Shown in pieces: positions 30,301 through 37,595 of a stretch of DNA of 64,000 nucleotides. The notes below the pieces were generated by a model that was given only the letters and a program-made list of their open reading frames with translations, had not been told where the DNA came from and did no database searches. The first letter of the stretch is position 1. The number at the start of each line of letters is the position of its first letter. A program made the translations under genes and the position numbers. The stretch is from contig JADJLQ010000002.1 of the NCBI GenBank assembly GCA_016709995.1, positions 1 to 64,000 on the forward strand. The letters are read 5' to 3'. The DNA comes from Saprospiraceae bacterium (lineage in GTDB: Bacteria; Bacteroidota; Bacteroidia; Chitinophagales; Saprospiraceae).

Positions 30301-30496
30301 GAGTGGAGTTGGCCTCGTAGATGGGTCCAACCTGCGGATGCCTGCCTGGGGCTGTTACACGCTGGATGGCAAAGACCTTGAAAAATCTGGTGTCCAGCCT
30401 GATATCTTAGTGATCAATAGTTTTGAAGATAAATTGTCTGGTCGTGACCCGCAACTGGATCGGGCGATTAGTGAAGCACTCAAGATGCTAAAATAA
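27371..30496 (+). CDS. Secreted S41 peptidase, tricorn protease homologue
   Basis: A 1041-residue protein with a signal peptide cut after MSYAQ. Residues 20-650 are beta-propeller repeats of the TolB/WD40-like type (CLSPDGQTVIFCYEGDLWKA, VSPDGRWIAFTG, FSPNDEYVIYT). A tricorn C1-like segment follows with WAQMEENYYDERFHGLDW, then a PDZ domain (METGIIFENDQPYTV, GIDILPGDVLIKVN). The S41 peptidase part has FDLRYNTGGNV and the nucleophile Ser948 in EQSLSDAEMTAQG, then GVGLVDGSNLRMP and a C-terminal GVQPDI. The fold cuts peptides released by other proteases. It converges with the Nif3-like gene, 7 bp apart, and has no linked partner. Confidence 0.9.
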   Translation: MYKSILFSALLFIGSMSYAQYNAYFLSSPCLSPDGQTVIFCYEGDLWKAAVKDGMATRLTAMQGYETSPRVSPDGRWIAFTGRQYGNGDLYLMPVEGGEIKQITFHSSNDELYSWSWDSKYLYFNSNRMGQVAGFKISIDGGTPYRVFGDYFFQYDHNLIELPGSGELFFSDTWESSNQAARKRYKGPFNPEIQSYNLKTKQFKKYTDWEGKDFSTTIDRKGNIYFISDQANGEYNLYSLDHGMKKALTQFSTSIKSPQVSAQGDKIVFEKDYQLWLYDTRTDKASQLNIVIVRNNTLPKEKDFNVKGKITAYDVSPDGKKLALVSRGELFVSDIEGKFIQQIHRPTAERVKEVKWLANNKTLLFSQTFEGFTNLYTVPADSLAAPVQITQDARNNRNLVLNTKRTQAVYYSGRDEVRLLDLSSMNSKMIIKDEIWGFQNSDPGFSPNDEYVIYTARKNFEQDIKVYHIKEDKIINITETDITETSPIWSRDSHYIYFISQRLKPLYPLGLPDAKVYRLPLEKIDEPFKIDKYHALFNEQKKDTTKKINNDSTQSIHIDMDLIMERMEEIGPEAGTQFLQAVYQKGDKTNVLYVSDHGEGKRALWKTTIEPFESNKTEKIAGTDNAFGFDIVEVSDKLYSLHNGIIHKLNLDGNKAEPINIDFTFRRNLSAEFNQMFYEAWAQMEENYYDERFHGLDWLKTKARYKQYLPYLNTRADLRTLLNDMLGELNSSHQGFGTFGDDEKIDLQNQTMETGIIFENDQPYTVKKILKRSAADKKGIDILPGDVLIKVNEESVNHAINRNAYFTVPSRDKELQLSFNRHGQTIVNMLHPQASLFDSNYDEWIDQNQKRVDEKSNQRIAYGYMKNMGQDELDHFIIDMTHELNKKEALIFDLRYNTGGNVHDEVLKFLSQRSYLQWKYRQGGLSPQSNFAPSDKPIILLTNEQSLSDAEMTAQGFKALKLGKIIGNETYHWIIFTSGVGLVDGSNLRMPAWGCYTLDGKDLEKSGVQPDILVINSFEDKLSGRDPQLDRAISEALKMLK

Positions 30497-30503
30497 AGGA
30501 TGG

Positions 30504-31358
30504 TTAGTTTCTCCGGTACGGATTGCCGGCTTCTACAAATTCAATCTTCATCGAGGGATAAAATTTTTTGAGCCAGTCTCTACAGTATACCATACCGGAC
30601 TCTTCGGAGTCGGCATGGCCCATGACGATCAATGCCCTTTGTTGACCTTCGGATATGGCATCCTGTACATAAGGCACCGTCTCCCATTCATTGCTTTCAC
30701 CTACTATCAGGAGTTGGCAGTCTTTGTTTTTAAGCATATTAAAATGTGCTCCTGATCCAGCTGCACCTAGCACCAGACCTACCTTAGATATTTTAGTATT
30801 GGGGTTTCCCACTACCCGTATAGTCTTTGCTTTCATCTTTTGCTCCAATTCCTTCACTACTTTTTTTAATGATTTTTCCGGAATGTCTATGATATGCCAG
30901 GAGCTCATGGTATAAGCTTTCCAACCCAACCTGTCCAAGACACCCTCGTATACCTGGTCCGGATTGGTGCGGTGCAGGTGATCATGAAATCGCCATACCA
31001 CCAGGCCATTGTCCCTGATATATTTCAACTTGGCCTCTTGTACCGGATCCCCTTCATGCAGCGTGAGATCATCAGTATGGCTATAAAAAGTAGGTTCGTG
31101 GGTGATAATAAAATTGCATCCCAAAGCTTTGGCTTTTTTCAATACATCCAGCGTAGCCATGAATGTAGTGGCTATACCGGTGACAACGGTATTGCCATCT
31201 CCCGCTTTAATATTATCGACCGTCTGAGCAGCCCAGTCGCAGGTCACCTCAGATTTTATTTTAGCTATGACCTCATTGACTGTGACCTGAGCCAGGATGG
31301 GGAAAGCCATCAGGCTGAGGATAAAAAAGCATAATCTCCCTCGATTGATTTTTTTCAT
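30504..31358 (-). CDS. Exported Nif3-like dinuclear metal-centre protein
   Basis: Start chosen at ATG 31358, which gives a signal peptide (KKINRGRLCFFILSLMAFP, cut after ILAQ); the frame opens at 31445. The Nif3/DUF34 fold is shown by the metal motifs NFIITHEPTFYSH, WRFHDHLHR and the C-terminal IVMGHADSEESGMVY, with a GLVLGAAGSG turn between. Length after the signal is about 260 residues, close to bacterial Nif3. The function of the family is poorly defined (a GTP cyclohydrolase-like role has been proposed). Nif3 proteins are normally cytosolic, so an export signal is unusual. The gene lies between the S41 peptidase and rpoN. Confidence 0.85.
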   Translation of the reverse strand: MKKINRGRLCFFILSLMAFPILAQVTVNEVIAKIKSEVTCDWAAQTVDNIKAGDGNTVVTGIATTFMATLDVLKKAKALGCNFIITHEPTFYSHTDDLTLHEGDPVQEAKLKYIRDNGLVVWRFHDHLHRTNPDQVYEGVLDRLGWKAYTMSSWHIIDIPEKSLKKVVKELEQKMKAKTIRVVGNPNTKISKVGLVLGAAGSGAHFNMLKNKDCQLLIVGESNEWETVPYVQDAISEGQQRALIVMGHADSEESGMVYCRDWLKKFYPSMKIEFVEAGNPYRRN

Positions 31359-31496
31359 TATTGCATTGTTGATTAATAAAACAACTATAAATGTAGGGAA
31401 GAAAAAATGAAGCATTGTATAACTGTAGAATCGTTGAATTGCCAATTAATGACTTCTGTCTTCTGCCTGCTGATTTCTGACTGCTGACTGCTGATC

Positions 31497-32993
31497 CTAC
31501 AGTTCTTTCCTCAATCTAGCCACGGGTATATTCAATTGCTCCCGATACTTCGCAATGGTTCTGCGGGCGATATTATATCCTTTGCGTTCGAGGGTTGTTT
31601 TTATTTTTTCGTCTGACAATGGTTTTTTCTTGCTTTCGCCACCGACCATGTCTGATATTATTTTTTTGACTTCGAGCGTGGACACCTCTTCTCCTTCCTG
31701 GGTCTGTAGCGATTCAGAGAAAAATTCTTTTAACCTTTTAGTTCCATATTCGGTCTGTACAAACTTGCTGTTGGCGACGCGGGATATCGTAGATATATCA
31801 TAGCCCGAGATCTCGGCGATGTCTTTTAAGATCATGGGTTTGAGTTTTCGCTCATCACCTGTCTTAAAAAACTCCTGCTGATATTGCATGATGGCATACA
31901 TCGTGCGGAACATGGTCTCCTGTCGTTGACGGATCGCATCAATAAACCATTTGGCACTGTCGATCTTTTGTTTGATAAAAAGGACAGCTTCTTTAGCCTG
32001 GCGCGAGGTCTTATTCGTTTTATAACTTTCTTTGTAGGAATTGAGCAGATTTTTATATTGTTCACTGATATGAAGATCCGGGGCATTCCTGGAGTTGAGT
32101 GTGAGTTCGAGGAATCCATCACTGTTGAGTATGATAAAGTCAGGGATAATATATTGGACAGACTGTGCGCTGGATTCGTTGAATGCGCTGGCAGGCTTGG
32201 GATTGAGCTTTAAGATTTCATCCATCACATCTTTGAGATCATCCCCTTGCAGATTAAGACCGCGCTCTAATTTGTGAAAATGTTTTTTAGTAAATTCTTC
32301 AAAATAAGTGGTCAATACAGCTAGTCCCGCCTCTATTTTTTTCTTTTGGTCCGGACTGTTACCTGGCTTGACAGCTTTGACTTTGAGTTGTATGATAAGA
32401 CACTCCTGAAGGTCACGTGCTCCGATACCCGGGGGATCAAATTGTTGAACGGATTTGAGTATACCGAGTATTTCTTTTCTGGTGGCATCAATGTTTTGAG
32501 TAAACATCAGGTCGTCGATGATCGCCAAAGGGTCGCGGCGAAGGTATCCATCATCGTCTATACTACCTATGATATGGACTGCTATTTTATACTCCCTTTC
32601 GTTGAGGTTGAGCAAGCTCAGTTGGTTCATCAGGTATTCATGGAAGGTCCGCTCCACCGGCATGGGAGTTTGTTTCTCTTGTTCAGGAGTCGGTGTCTGA
32701 CCTGTGCTGGTTTTATAGGTAGAGGGATCGTCTTCGAGATAATCCATGATATATTCATCCAGGATTTCATCTTTTTCGTTTTGCTCGTCGGTAGCTTTTT
32801 CTTCGCCTTCTCCGGCGAGATCAAATACATCGGCAGATTCATCATCTCCTTCTTCCAAAGCAGGATTGACCTCTAACTCTTCTTTGATACGCTGATCCAG
32901 GTTGACAGAGGGTATTTGAAGAAGCTTCATGAGCTGAATCTGCTGAGGAGACAGCTTTTGAAGCATTTTTTGACTAATCGACTGTTTTAGCAT
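31497..32993 (-). CDS. rpoN: RNA polymerase sigma-54 factor RpoN
   Basis: Directs RNA polymerase to -24/-12 promoters and needs an activator ATPase. The N-terminal activator-binding region has MLKQSISQKMLQKLSPQQIQ and LMKLLQIPSVNLDQRI. An acidic linker follows (residues 50-110). The core-binding region contains IGSIDDDGYLRRD and DPPGIGARDLQECL. The DNA-binding part has AEISGYDISTISRVANSKFV with the helix-turn-helix and the RpoN box ARRTIAKYRE near residue 475. The C-terminus ends VARLRKEL. Length 498 residues, normal. No activator gene is adjacent. A TAnnTTTG motif lies about 50 bp upstream. Confidence 0.95.
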   Translation of the reverse strand: MLKQSISQKMLQKLSPQQIQLMKLLQIPSVNLDQRIKEELEVNPALEEGDDESADVFDLAGEGEEKATDEQNEKDEILDEYIMDYLEDDPSTYKTSTGQTPTPEQEKQTPMPVERTFHEYLMNQLSLLNLNEREYKIAVHIIGSIDDDGYLRRDPLAIIDDLMFTQNIDATRKEILGILKSVQQFDPPGIGARDLQECLIIQLKVKAVKPGNSPDQKKKIEAGLAVLTTYFEEFTKKHFHKLERGLNLQGDDLKDVMDEILKLNPKPASAFNESSAQSVQYIIPDFIILNSDGFLELTLNSRNAPDLHISEQYKNLLNSYKESYKTNKTSRQAKEAVLFIKQKIDSAKWFIDAIRQRQETMFRTMYAIMQYQQEFFKTGDERKLKPMILKDIAEISGYDISTISRVANSKFVQTEYGTKRLKEFFSESLQTQEGEEVSTLEVKKIISDMVGGESKKKPLSDEKIKTTLERKGYNIARRTIAKYREQLNIPVARLRKEL

Positions 32994-33044
32994 GATACTC
33001 TTCTTTGAAATACGGTTATGATCGATGAATGGTTCATCTTATGA

Positions 33045-33052
33045 CAAATATA
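33045..33052 (-). promoter_or_regulatory. Possible -7 element for rpoN
   Basis: On the minus strand this reads TATATTTG, a match to the Bacteroidetes TAnnTTTG consensus, 52 bp before the rpoN ATG. The surroundings are very AT-rich, so a chance match is possible, and no clear -33 TTTG is seen. Confidence 0.3.
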
Positions 33053-33157
33053 TATCTCTTTAATCATATATTACATTATTGTCTAATATTTATTTTATTA
33101 TATATTAACATTTTACATTTAACAATTAGGAAAATCTAATAAAATATCCCTTAGCCA

Positions 33158-33346
33158 ATGAGGGATGAAAAAATTGGTGTTTCTTTGCATAGATTTTCAC
33201 AAGTAGATTTTTTATTCGAAATGGAAGAAGTAAATACAAATTATGGCAAGAAGGGTTCTTGTTTTGGACTTTTCATATTATTTTTCTTTCTTTTTATCTT
33301 CCTGCTGATATGGGTGTATAGAATGAATGGAAAACTGACCTTTTAA
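33158..33346 (+). CDS. Small hypothetical membrane protein
   Basis: A 62-residue frame, or 41 residues if the ATG at 33221 is used. The C-terminal half has one strongly hydrophobic helix (CFGLFILFFFLFIFLLIWVY) followed by a short basic tail. It lies between rpoN and the GH109-like gene, in an AT-rich region that could give such a frame by chance. No family recognised and no clear ribosome-binding site. Confidence 0.3.
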   Translation: MRDEKIGVSLHRFSQVDFLFEMEEVNTNYGKKGSCFGLFILFFFLFIFLLIWVYRMNGKLTF

Positions 33347-33432
33347 TCAGGTCCTTAGAGGATGAGTATCCAATACTGTTCAGATTAATTTATCTTTATC
33401 CAGTATTATTTGATAATCCAAATCCTCTGTTT

Positions 33433-34812
33433 ATGTCGATTAATAGAAGAAAATTTTTAGGTGCAACTGTTTTGGCCGGTGCAGGATCTGTCTTGAAGGC
33501 AACCAACCAACCCATTCCTTCAAAATCAGCAACCAGGACTTTCGCCAATGGCAAACCGGGCATCGGGGTCTTAGGAGTTGGCGCCAGGGGTCGCAATCAT
33601 GTAGAACAATTATTGTACAGAGATGATTGTGAGGTCGTCGCTATTAATGATATAGATCAGTTTTCAATTGATGAATGCAATAAACTGTTTACTAAAGTCG
33701 GCAAACCTTTACCCAAGGTTTACCTCGATGGAGACAGAGGCTATCTCGAGTTGTTGCAAAACCCTGCTGTAGATGCCATCATCATTGCCACCCCCTGGGA
33801 GTGGCACAGCGAAATGGCCATCGCCGGAATGAAAGCGGGCAAATATGCCGCCACCGAAGTCTGTGGCTCTTTCTCTATCGACGAATGTTGGGAGCTGGTC
33901 AACACCCATGAAGCTACAGGCAGCCATTTGTTTTTCCTGGAGAATGTATGTTATCGAAGAGATGTGATGGCTGTACTCAATATGGTGAGGCAAAATCTAT
34001 TCGGAGAAATGATCCATTTTGAAGGTGGGTATCAACACGACCTGCGTGAAGTCAAATTTAATGATGGCAAACAATACTACGGTGGTGGTGTAGAATTTAA
34101 TGAAAAAGGATTTCATGAGGCGCGATGGCGCACCCAACACTCCGTCATGCGTAATGGTGATCTCTATCCGACCCATGGAGTAGGCCCCATCGCTATGATG
34201 AATAATATCAACCGGGGCAATCGATTCATATATCTGACTTCTATGGCGAGCAAAGCCAGGGGCTTGCATGATTATATCATCAATCATCCCCGTGGTGGAT
34301 CAGAGCATCCCAATGCCAAAATCGAATTTAAGTTAGGAGATGTGATCACTTCCATGATCAAGTGCAATAATGGGGAGACCATCACTTTGTTTCACGATAC
34401 TAACCTGCCCAGGCCCTATTCGCTTGGATTCAGAGTACAGGGTACTAATGGGATTTGGATGGATGTCAACCAGTCTCTGATGATCCATGGAAAGACCAAA
34501 GACCATAGTTGGGAACCCGCCGAAGCCATGCTCAAAGTATATGATCATCCTCTCTGGAAAAAATATGAAAAAAAGGCCGAGAATGCAGGTCATGGTGGCA
34601 TGGACTGGTTTGTCATCAATTCTTTTGTCGAATGTCTTAAGGCCAACAAACCAGCCACGATAGATGCATATGATGCGGCTACCTGGTTATCGATCACTAC
34701 GCTATCAGAAGAAAGTATTGCCCTGGGCAGTCATCCGGTGACTTTTCCTGATTTCACCAGAGGTAGGTGGATCAAACGGAAGAATGAGTTCGCCTTAGGT
34801 GATACGTATTAA
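33433..34812 (+). CDS. GH109-like Gfo/Idh/MocA oxidoreductase, Tat-exported
   Basis: NAD-dependent glycosidase-type protein of the Gfo/Idh/MocA family. The Tat signal is INRRKFLGATVLAGAGS. The Rossmann motif is IGVLGVGARGRNHVEQLL near residues 53-70, followed by ATPWEWHSEMAIAGMKAGK. The region LYPTHGVGPIAMMNNINRG matches the GH109 (alpha-N-acetylgalactosaminidase) signature, in which the cofactor takes part in a redox-assisted cleavage. Length is 459 residues, the GH109 size. It is probably periplasmic and used on amino sugars from host-type glycans or biofilm polymers. No linked PUL genes (SusCD) are seen in the window. The enzyme family is well supported, the substrate is inferred. Confidence 0.85.
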   Translation: MSINRRKFLGATVLAGAGSVLKATNQPIPSKSATRTFANGKPGIGVLGVGARGRNHVEQLLYRDDCEVVAINDIDQFSIDECNKLFTKVGKPLPKVYLDGDRGYLELLQNPAVDAIIIATPWEWHSEMAIAGMKAGKYAATEVCGSFSIDECWELVNTHEATGSHLFFLENVCYRRDVMAVLNMVRQNLFGEMIHFEGGYQHDLREVKFNDGKQYYGGGVEFNEKGFHEARWRTQHSVMRNGDLYPTHGVGPIAMMNNINRGNRFIYLTSMASKARGLHDYIINHPRGGSEHPNAKIEFKLGDVITSMIKCNNGETITLFHDTNLPRPYSLGFRVQGTNGIWMDVNQSLMIHGKTKDHSWEPAEAMLKVYDHPLWKKYEKKAENAGHGGMDWFVINSFVECLKANKPATIDAYDAATWLSITTLSEESIALGSHPVTFPDFTRGRWIKRKNEFALGDTY

Positions 34813-34931
34813 ACCCTATCCCTTCCCAATACGTGCGGGCCAGAGTGAAAGTCTTCCCAAACGACTAAATTGGATCGCAAGTTGTACCCGACCTTTTTCT
34901 TTCACCATCCGGGCTCCTTCTTTCTGTTCCA

Positions 34932-34980
34932 GCGGAAGTCAAGTATATATATAAGCTTGCCTGCGATGAAGTCAAGAGCT
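34932..34980. repeat. REP-like repeat, isolated copy
   Basis: GCGGAAGTCAAG at 34932-34943 and GAAGTCAAGAGCT at 34968-34980 match the elements that flank the RAYT gene at 36.6-37.6 kb. This copy lies in the 199-bp space between the GH109-like gene and the RelE-type toxin. The middle is shorter than in the flanking copies. Confidence 0.6.
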
Positions 34981-35011
34981 TCCACACTTTCGTCTGCACA
35001 AGTAGCTAACA

Positions 35012-35284
35012 TCACTCGTATAAGCCATGGTCACCAACATCAATCAAAATAATCAAGTCATCCCGAATGATAAAATCAATCAGAATCCCGTATTTTAAGT
35101 TGATCGAAACTGAGTAAAAAGTTTCAAGTTTTCCTTTAAGTCGATGCAGCCGTAAAGAAGGATGCACAGGATTATTTGCAAGTAAAGTAATTGTTTTGAT
35201 GTATTGATTTCTCAGCGTTGGATGTTTCTTTTTAAAAAGTGCCAACCTCTTTTCATAAGTGGTAGTCGTGACGAGTCTGGGCAT
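35012..35284 (-). CDS. RelE/ParE-family toxin
   Basis: A 90-residue protein if started at ATG 35284, one base after the antitoxin stop; an ATG at 35314 would overlap the antitoxin by 29 bp. It starts MPRLVTTTTYEKRLALFKKK and continues LANNPVHPSLRLHRLKGKLETFYS and INLKYGILIDFIIRDDLIILI, ending in DVGDHGLYE. This is the RelE fold with the conserved LxxHxL-K-G segment and the closing hydrophobic strand with GxH. These toxins act on mRNA at the ribosome or on DNA gyrase; which one is not clear. It is the second toxin-antitoxin pair of the window. Confidence 0.75.
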   Translation of the reverse strand: MPRLVTTTTYEKRLALFKKKHPTLRNQYIKTITLLANNPVHPSLRLHRLKGKLETFYSVSINLKYGILIDFIIRDDLIILIDVGDHGLYE

Positions 35285-35285
35285 C

Positions 35286-35546
35286 TCATTCAATCTTTGA
35301 TTCTTTCCAGACACGGGATATATGATCTTCTGCAGTCTCTATGACATAAATGCCTTTTTCAAAATCCTGCATCACTTCATGATAAGCATGATCCAACTCA
35401 ATCTGGCGCATATACTCATACTGCTCCAGCGTCATCGCCACATATTTTGTCTTGCCGCGGACAGTGATGCCGACCTCTTTATGATCTTTAAGGCTTGCTT
35501 CAATTGCTTTTATTCCTTTGATTTTCAGTTCGTTAGCAGTTATCAT
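35286..35546 (-). CDS. Antitoxin of the RelE-type pair
   Basis: An 86-residue protein starting MITANELKIKGIKAIEASL, followed by VGITVRGKTKYVAMTLEQYE and RQIELDHAYHEVMQDFEKG. The first half is a Phd/YefM-like DNA-binding and dimerisation fold, the second a helix that would wrap the toxin. It ends one base before the toxin ATG (TGA, then ATG). It would repress its own promoter as such antitoxins do; I see no clear operator in the 50 bp upstream. The call rests on size, order and the Phd-like start. Confidence 0.7.
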   Translation of the reverse strand: MITANELKIKGIKAIEASLKDHKEVGITVRGKTKYVAMTLEQYEYMRQIELDHAYHEVMQDFEKGIYVIETAEDHISRVWKESKIE

Positions 35547-35597
35547 ATCATCGTGTTGTTAATCGTACGGTTAAAAGTACGGTTAATTTTTTTATTT

Positions 35598-36400
35598 TTA
35601 TCGAAACTTACCAGAGTGGAAGTCAGGTCTGTGTTGAGTGAGCGATAGTATCTTGTCCAACACGCTAATGAAGATATGTTTCCCAATGAATACCAGAGAG
35701 CACGCTGCAGCACCAATATGTCTCGAAGCAGTAAAAGGAATATCCGCCATCATTTGTTTTGAATGGATATCCCTTATTTCTAAAGTTTCCGGCAGCATAG
35801 AATGAATACGATAGGCTTCGACGAATTCTTCCGTGAGTCCAAAGTCTCGCCCAAATCTTTTGATAGGATTGCCTACTACGCCCGAGCTCTGTATTGCGGA
35901 TATTGATAGGTGCGACCGTACGCCAGTCCTTTTATGCTTAAGCATCGTGAGTAAACCATACCAATTAGAGTGGTTGCCTTTATAGATTGCAGGATTGGGA
36001 TTGATCGCACTATTCCATTCAATCGTATGTATTTTGGCCATGAGGGCGGCATTGATGAGCCTGGCGGTATGAAAAAGTTGATCATCACTCCAACCTTGAT
36101 GGTGTTGTATCAGTTCGTCACAGATAGCATTATGTTTTAATGTAAACAAGGTGTGGAACAAACTCAGACCCACCTACCAATTGCGATTTTATCCGGTGAT
36201 CTCCAGGCCTTTGGAGTCAGTCGACAAGAGGTTTTTTTCGGTCAGCTTCATTTTTCATTTCACCTGGCTACGAAGGCGCATACAAGTCTTTTCGTCACTA
36301 CCATAGATCTGGGACCCATCCCACCAATGGGTCACTTCATTGATATAATTGCGATTATAAGGACTGTTTGTGGTCGTCGTCGGGTCTGAGAGACTCTACG
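35598..36400 (-). pseudogene. Dead haem peroxidase gene (animal peroxidase/dioxygenase type)
   Basis: One minus-strand frame reads INEVTHWWDGSQIYGSDEKT, a TGA, KMKLTEKNLLSTDSKGLEIT, a TAA, NRNW, a TAG, then VGLSLFHTLFTLKHNAICDE and LINAALMAKIHTIEW. These are the conserved segments of animal-type haem peroxidases, including the DxxQ-YGS region. Three stops of all three kinds in a frame without indels show true nonsense decay. The first half of the gene is missing. The last 15 codons lie in a REP-like sequence (GGAAGTCAGGTCTGTG), so the 3' end was replaced too. Confidence 0.8.
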
Positions 36401-36572
36401 CACAAATAACTTGGCCTGATGATATTGAGCCTGTAGGAGCAGATCCTTCCACATGGTGTCGTCAGGACTCAGAATGACGGCCTGTTCGAGATGTATTACA
36501 GATGTGGCGTAGTCTTTTTGCAAATTCCATATCAATCCTTTGTACCCTATGGTAAAATGCATCCAGTTTGTG
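36400..36572 (-). pseudogene. TPR protein remnant fused to REP sequence
   Basis: The minus-strand frame that spans 36640-36332 starts inside the REP-like repeat (the first 25 codons) and continues GYKGLIWNLQKDYATSVIHL, then EQAVILSPDD and KDLLLQAQYHQAKLF. The second part looks like one and a half tetratricopeptide repeats. It has no start of its own and runs into the peroxidase remnant in another frame. I treat it as the leftover end of a TPR-containing gene. Confidence 0.45.
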
Positions 36573-36577
36573 GGGAA

Positions 36578-36737
36578 AGCTCTTGACTTCCTTGCCGGGT
36601 TAGCCCATGTAAGCTCGCAAATCAAGTCATCAGCACACAAAGAATCAGGTTAGCATAACCTAAACCATCAAACCAAGTCATCAGCACGCAAAGAAGTCAA
36701 GAGCTACAGCCGCCTTGCATCCCCACATACTTGACTT
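36578..36737. repeat. REP-like repeat block, left flank of the RAYT gene
   Basis: Contains AGCTCTTGACTTC (36578-36590) and its exact inverse GAAGTCAAGAGCT (36693-36705), able to pair as a 13-bp stem. Inside is a direct repeat of CAAGTCATCAGCAC (about 36623 and 36674). It ends with CACATACTTGACTT (36724-36737), as in the right block. Confidence 0.8.
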
Positions 36738-36753
36738 TTGCTGATGACTTCTG

Positions 36754-37413
36754 CTACTCCATACCATACGGATTGATGTAATAATAGTTTATAAGCGACT
36801 TGTGAGTGTCCATAAATGCCTCACGCCCTCCAAAAATTTCCAGTATTTTTTCTTTACATAATCTGGTGATATCATCACTTATGAGCGATTTGTATGATGT
36901 ATACTTACAGTCTTCAATTTTACTTTGTAGCTTATGTTTGATAGGATTAGCATGAATATAAACAATCGTTTGAATGAGGTGATTTTCATCTTTGATACTA
37001 ATTCTACGGAAAGGATTTACAAATAAAGTACCCTGCCTGCCATTTTTTTTATTAAACGCCAATGCGTAACTTATAAAAAAATCTTTCCATTGATACTCCA
37101 TCGCACGTTCAAATGAAATATTACCCTCCAGGAATTCTCGTTGATGCTTTTTGAGTTGGGAAATATTTTGAATTCTCAAAAAATCCATTAATTCGTTCTC
37201 TGACTTACATTTTACCAGCCAGTGAACATGATTGTCTAACAGGCAATAACAATAGGTATCTACATAGCCTGATAAATACGCAAAGTATTGATGCAGGAAA
37301 TAAATTTTATTGTCATCCGTGTTGAATAAAACATTATTACCAACAGCCTTTGCCAAGACATGCATAAACTCGCTTTCCTGAAATGATTCGAGATATTTAA
37401 TATTTATCGGCAC
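36754..37413 (-). CDS. REP-associated tyrosine transposase (RAYT, Y1 IS200-like)
   Basis: A 219-residue HUH-family single-strand transposase. The HUH motif is LLDNHVHWLVK (H62 and H64), the catalytic Tyr is probably in FFISYALAFNKKNGRQGTLF (near 116), and the family segment VYIHANPIKHKL follows at 151-162. Full length, no frameshift. RAYTs move or copy REP palindromes in trans, and here related REP-like blocks lie on both sides (36578-36737 and 37441-37586). I see no terminal ends of an IS200 element. The gene is therefore best read as the maintained engine of the local repeats. Confidence 0.85.
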   Translation of the reverse strand: MPINIKYLESFQESEFMHVLAKAVGNNVLFNTDDNKIYFLHQYFAYLSGYVDTYCYCLLDNHVHWLVKCKSENELMDFLRIQNISQLKKHQREFLEGNISFERAMEYQWKDFFISYALAFNKKNGRQGTLFVNPFRRISIKDENHLIQTIVYIHANPIKHKLQSKIEDCKYTSYKSLISDDITRLCKEKILEIFGGREAFMDTHKSLINYYYINPYGME

Positions 37414-37440
37414 TGGATAAATGTAGGAAAATAAACGAAG

Positions 37441-37586
37441 TAGCGGAAGTCAAGTCTGTGAGTCAGCGATTGCGTGAAAGCTCTTGACTTCCTTGCAGGG
37501 CTAGCTAGTCCAAATTTGCAAACCAAGTCATCAACGCGCAAAGAAGTCAAGAGCTACCGCGCGATCATCCGCACATACTTGACTTC
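37441..37586. repeat. REP-like repeat block, right flank of the RAYT gene
   Basis: Starts with GCGGAAGTCAAGTCTGTGAG, followed by AGCTCTTGACTTC (37479-37491) and its inverse GAAGTCAAGAGCT (37543-37555), a 13-bp stem over a 51-base loop. It shares AACCAAGTCATCA with the left block and ends CACATACTTGACTTC (37572-37586). Confidence 0.8.
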
Positions 37587-37595
37587 TTCTCCACC

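Noticed and set aside
31446..31496. CTG/CTGA-rich low-complexity stretch before rpoN's stop
   Set aside because: Too short and irregular to be a defined element; no match elsewhere in the window.
35598..36400. Stop-codon recoding in the peroxidase frame
   Set aside because: All three stop types occur and other genes use them as normal stops, so decay is the simpler reading.
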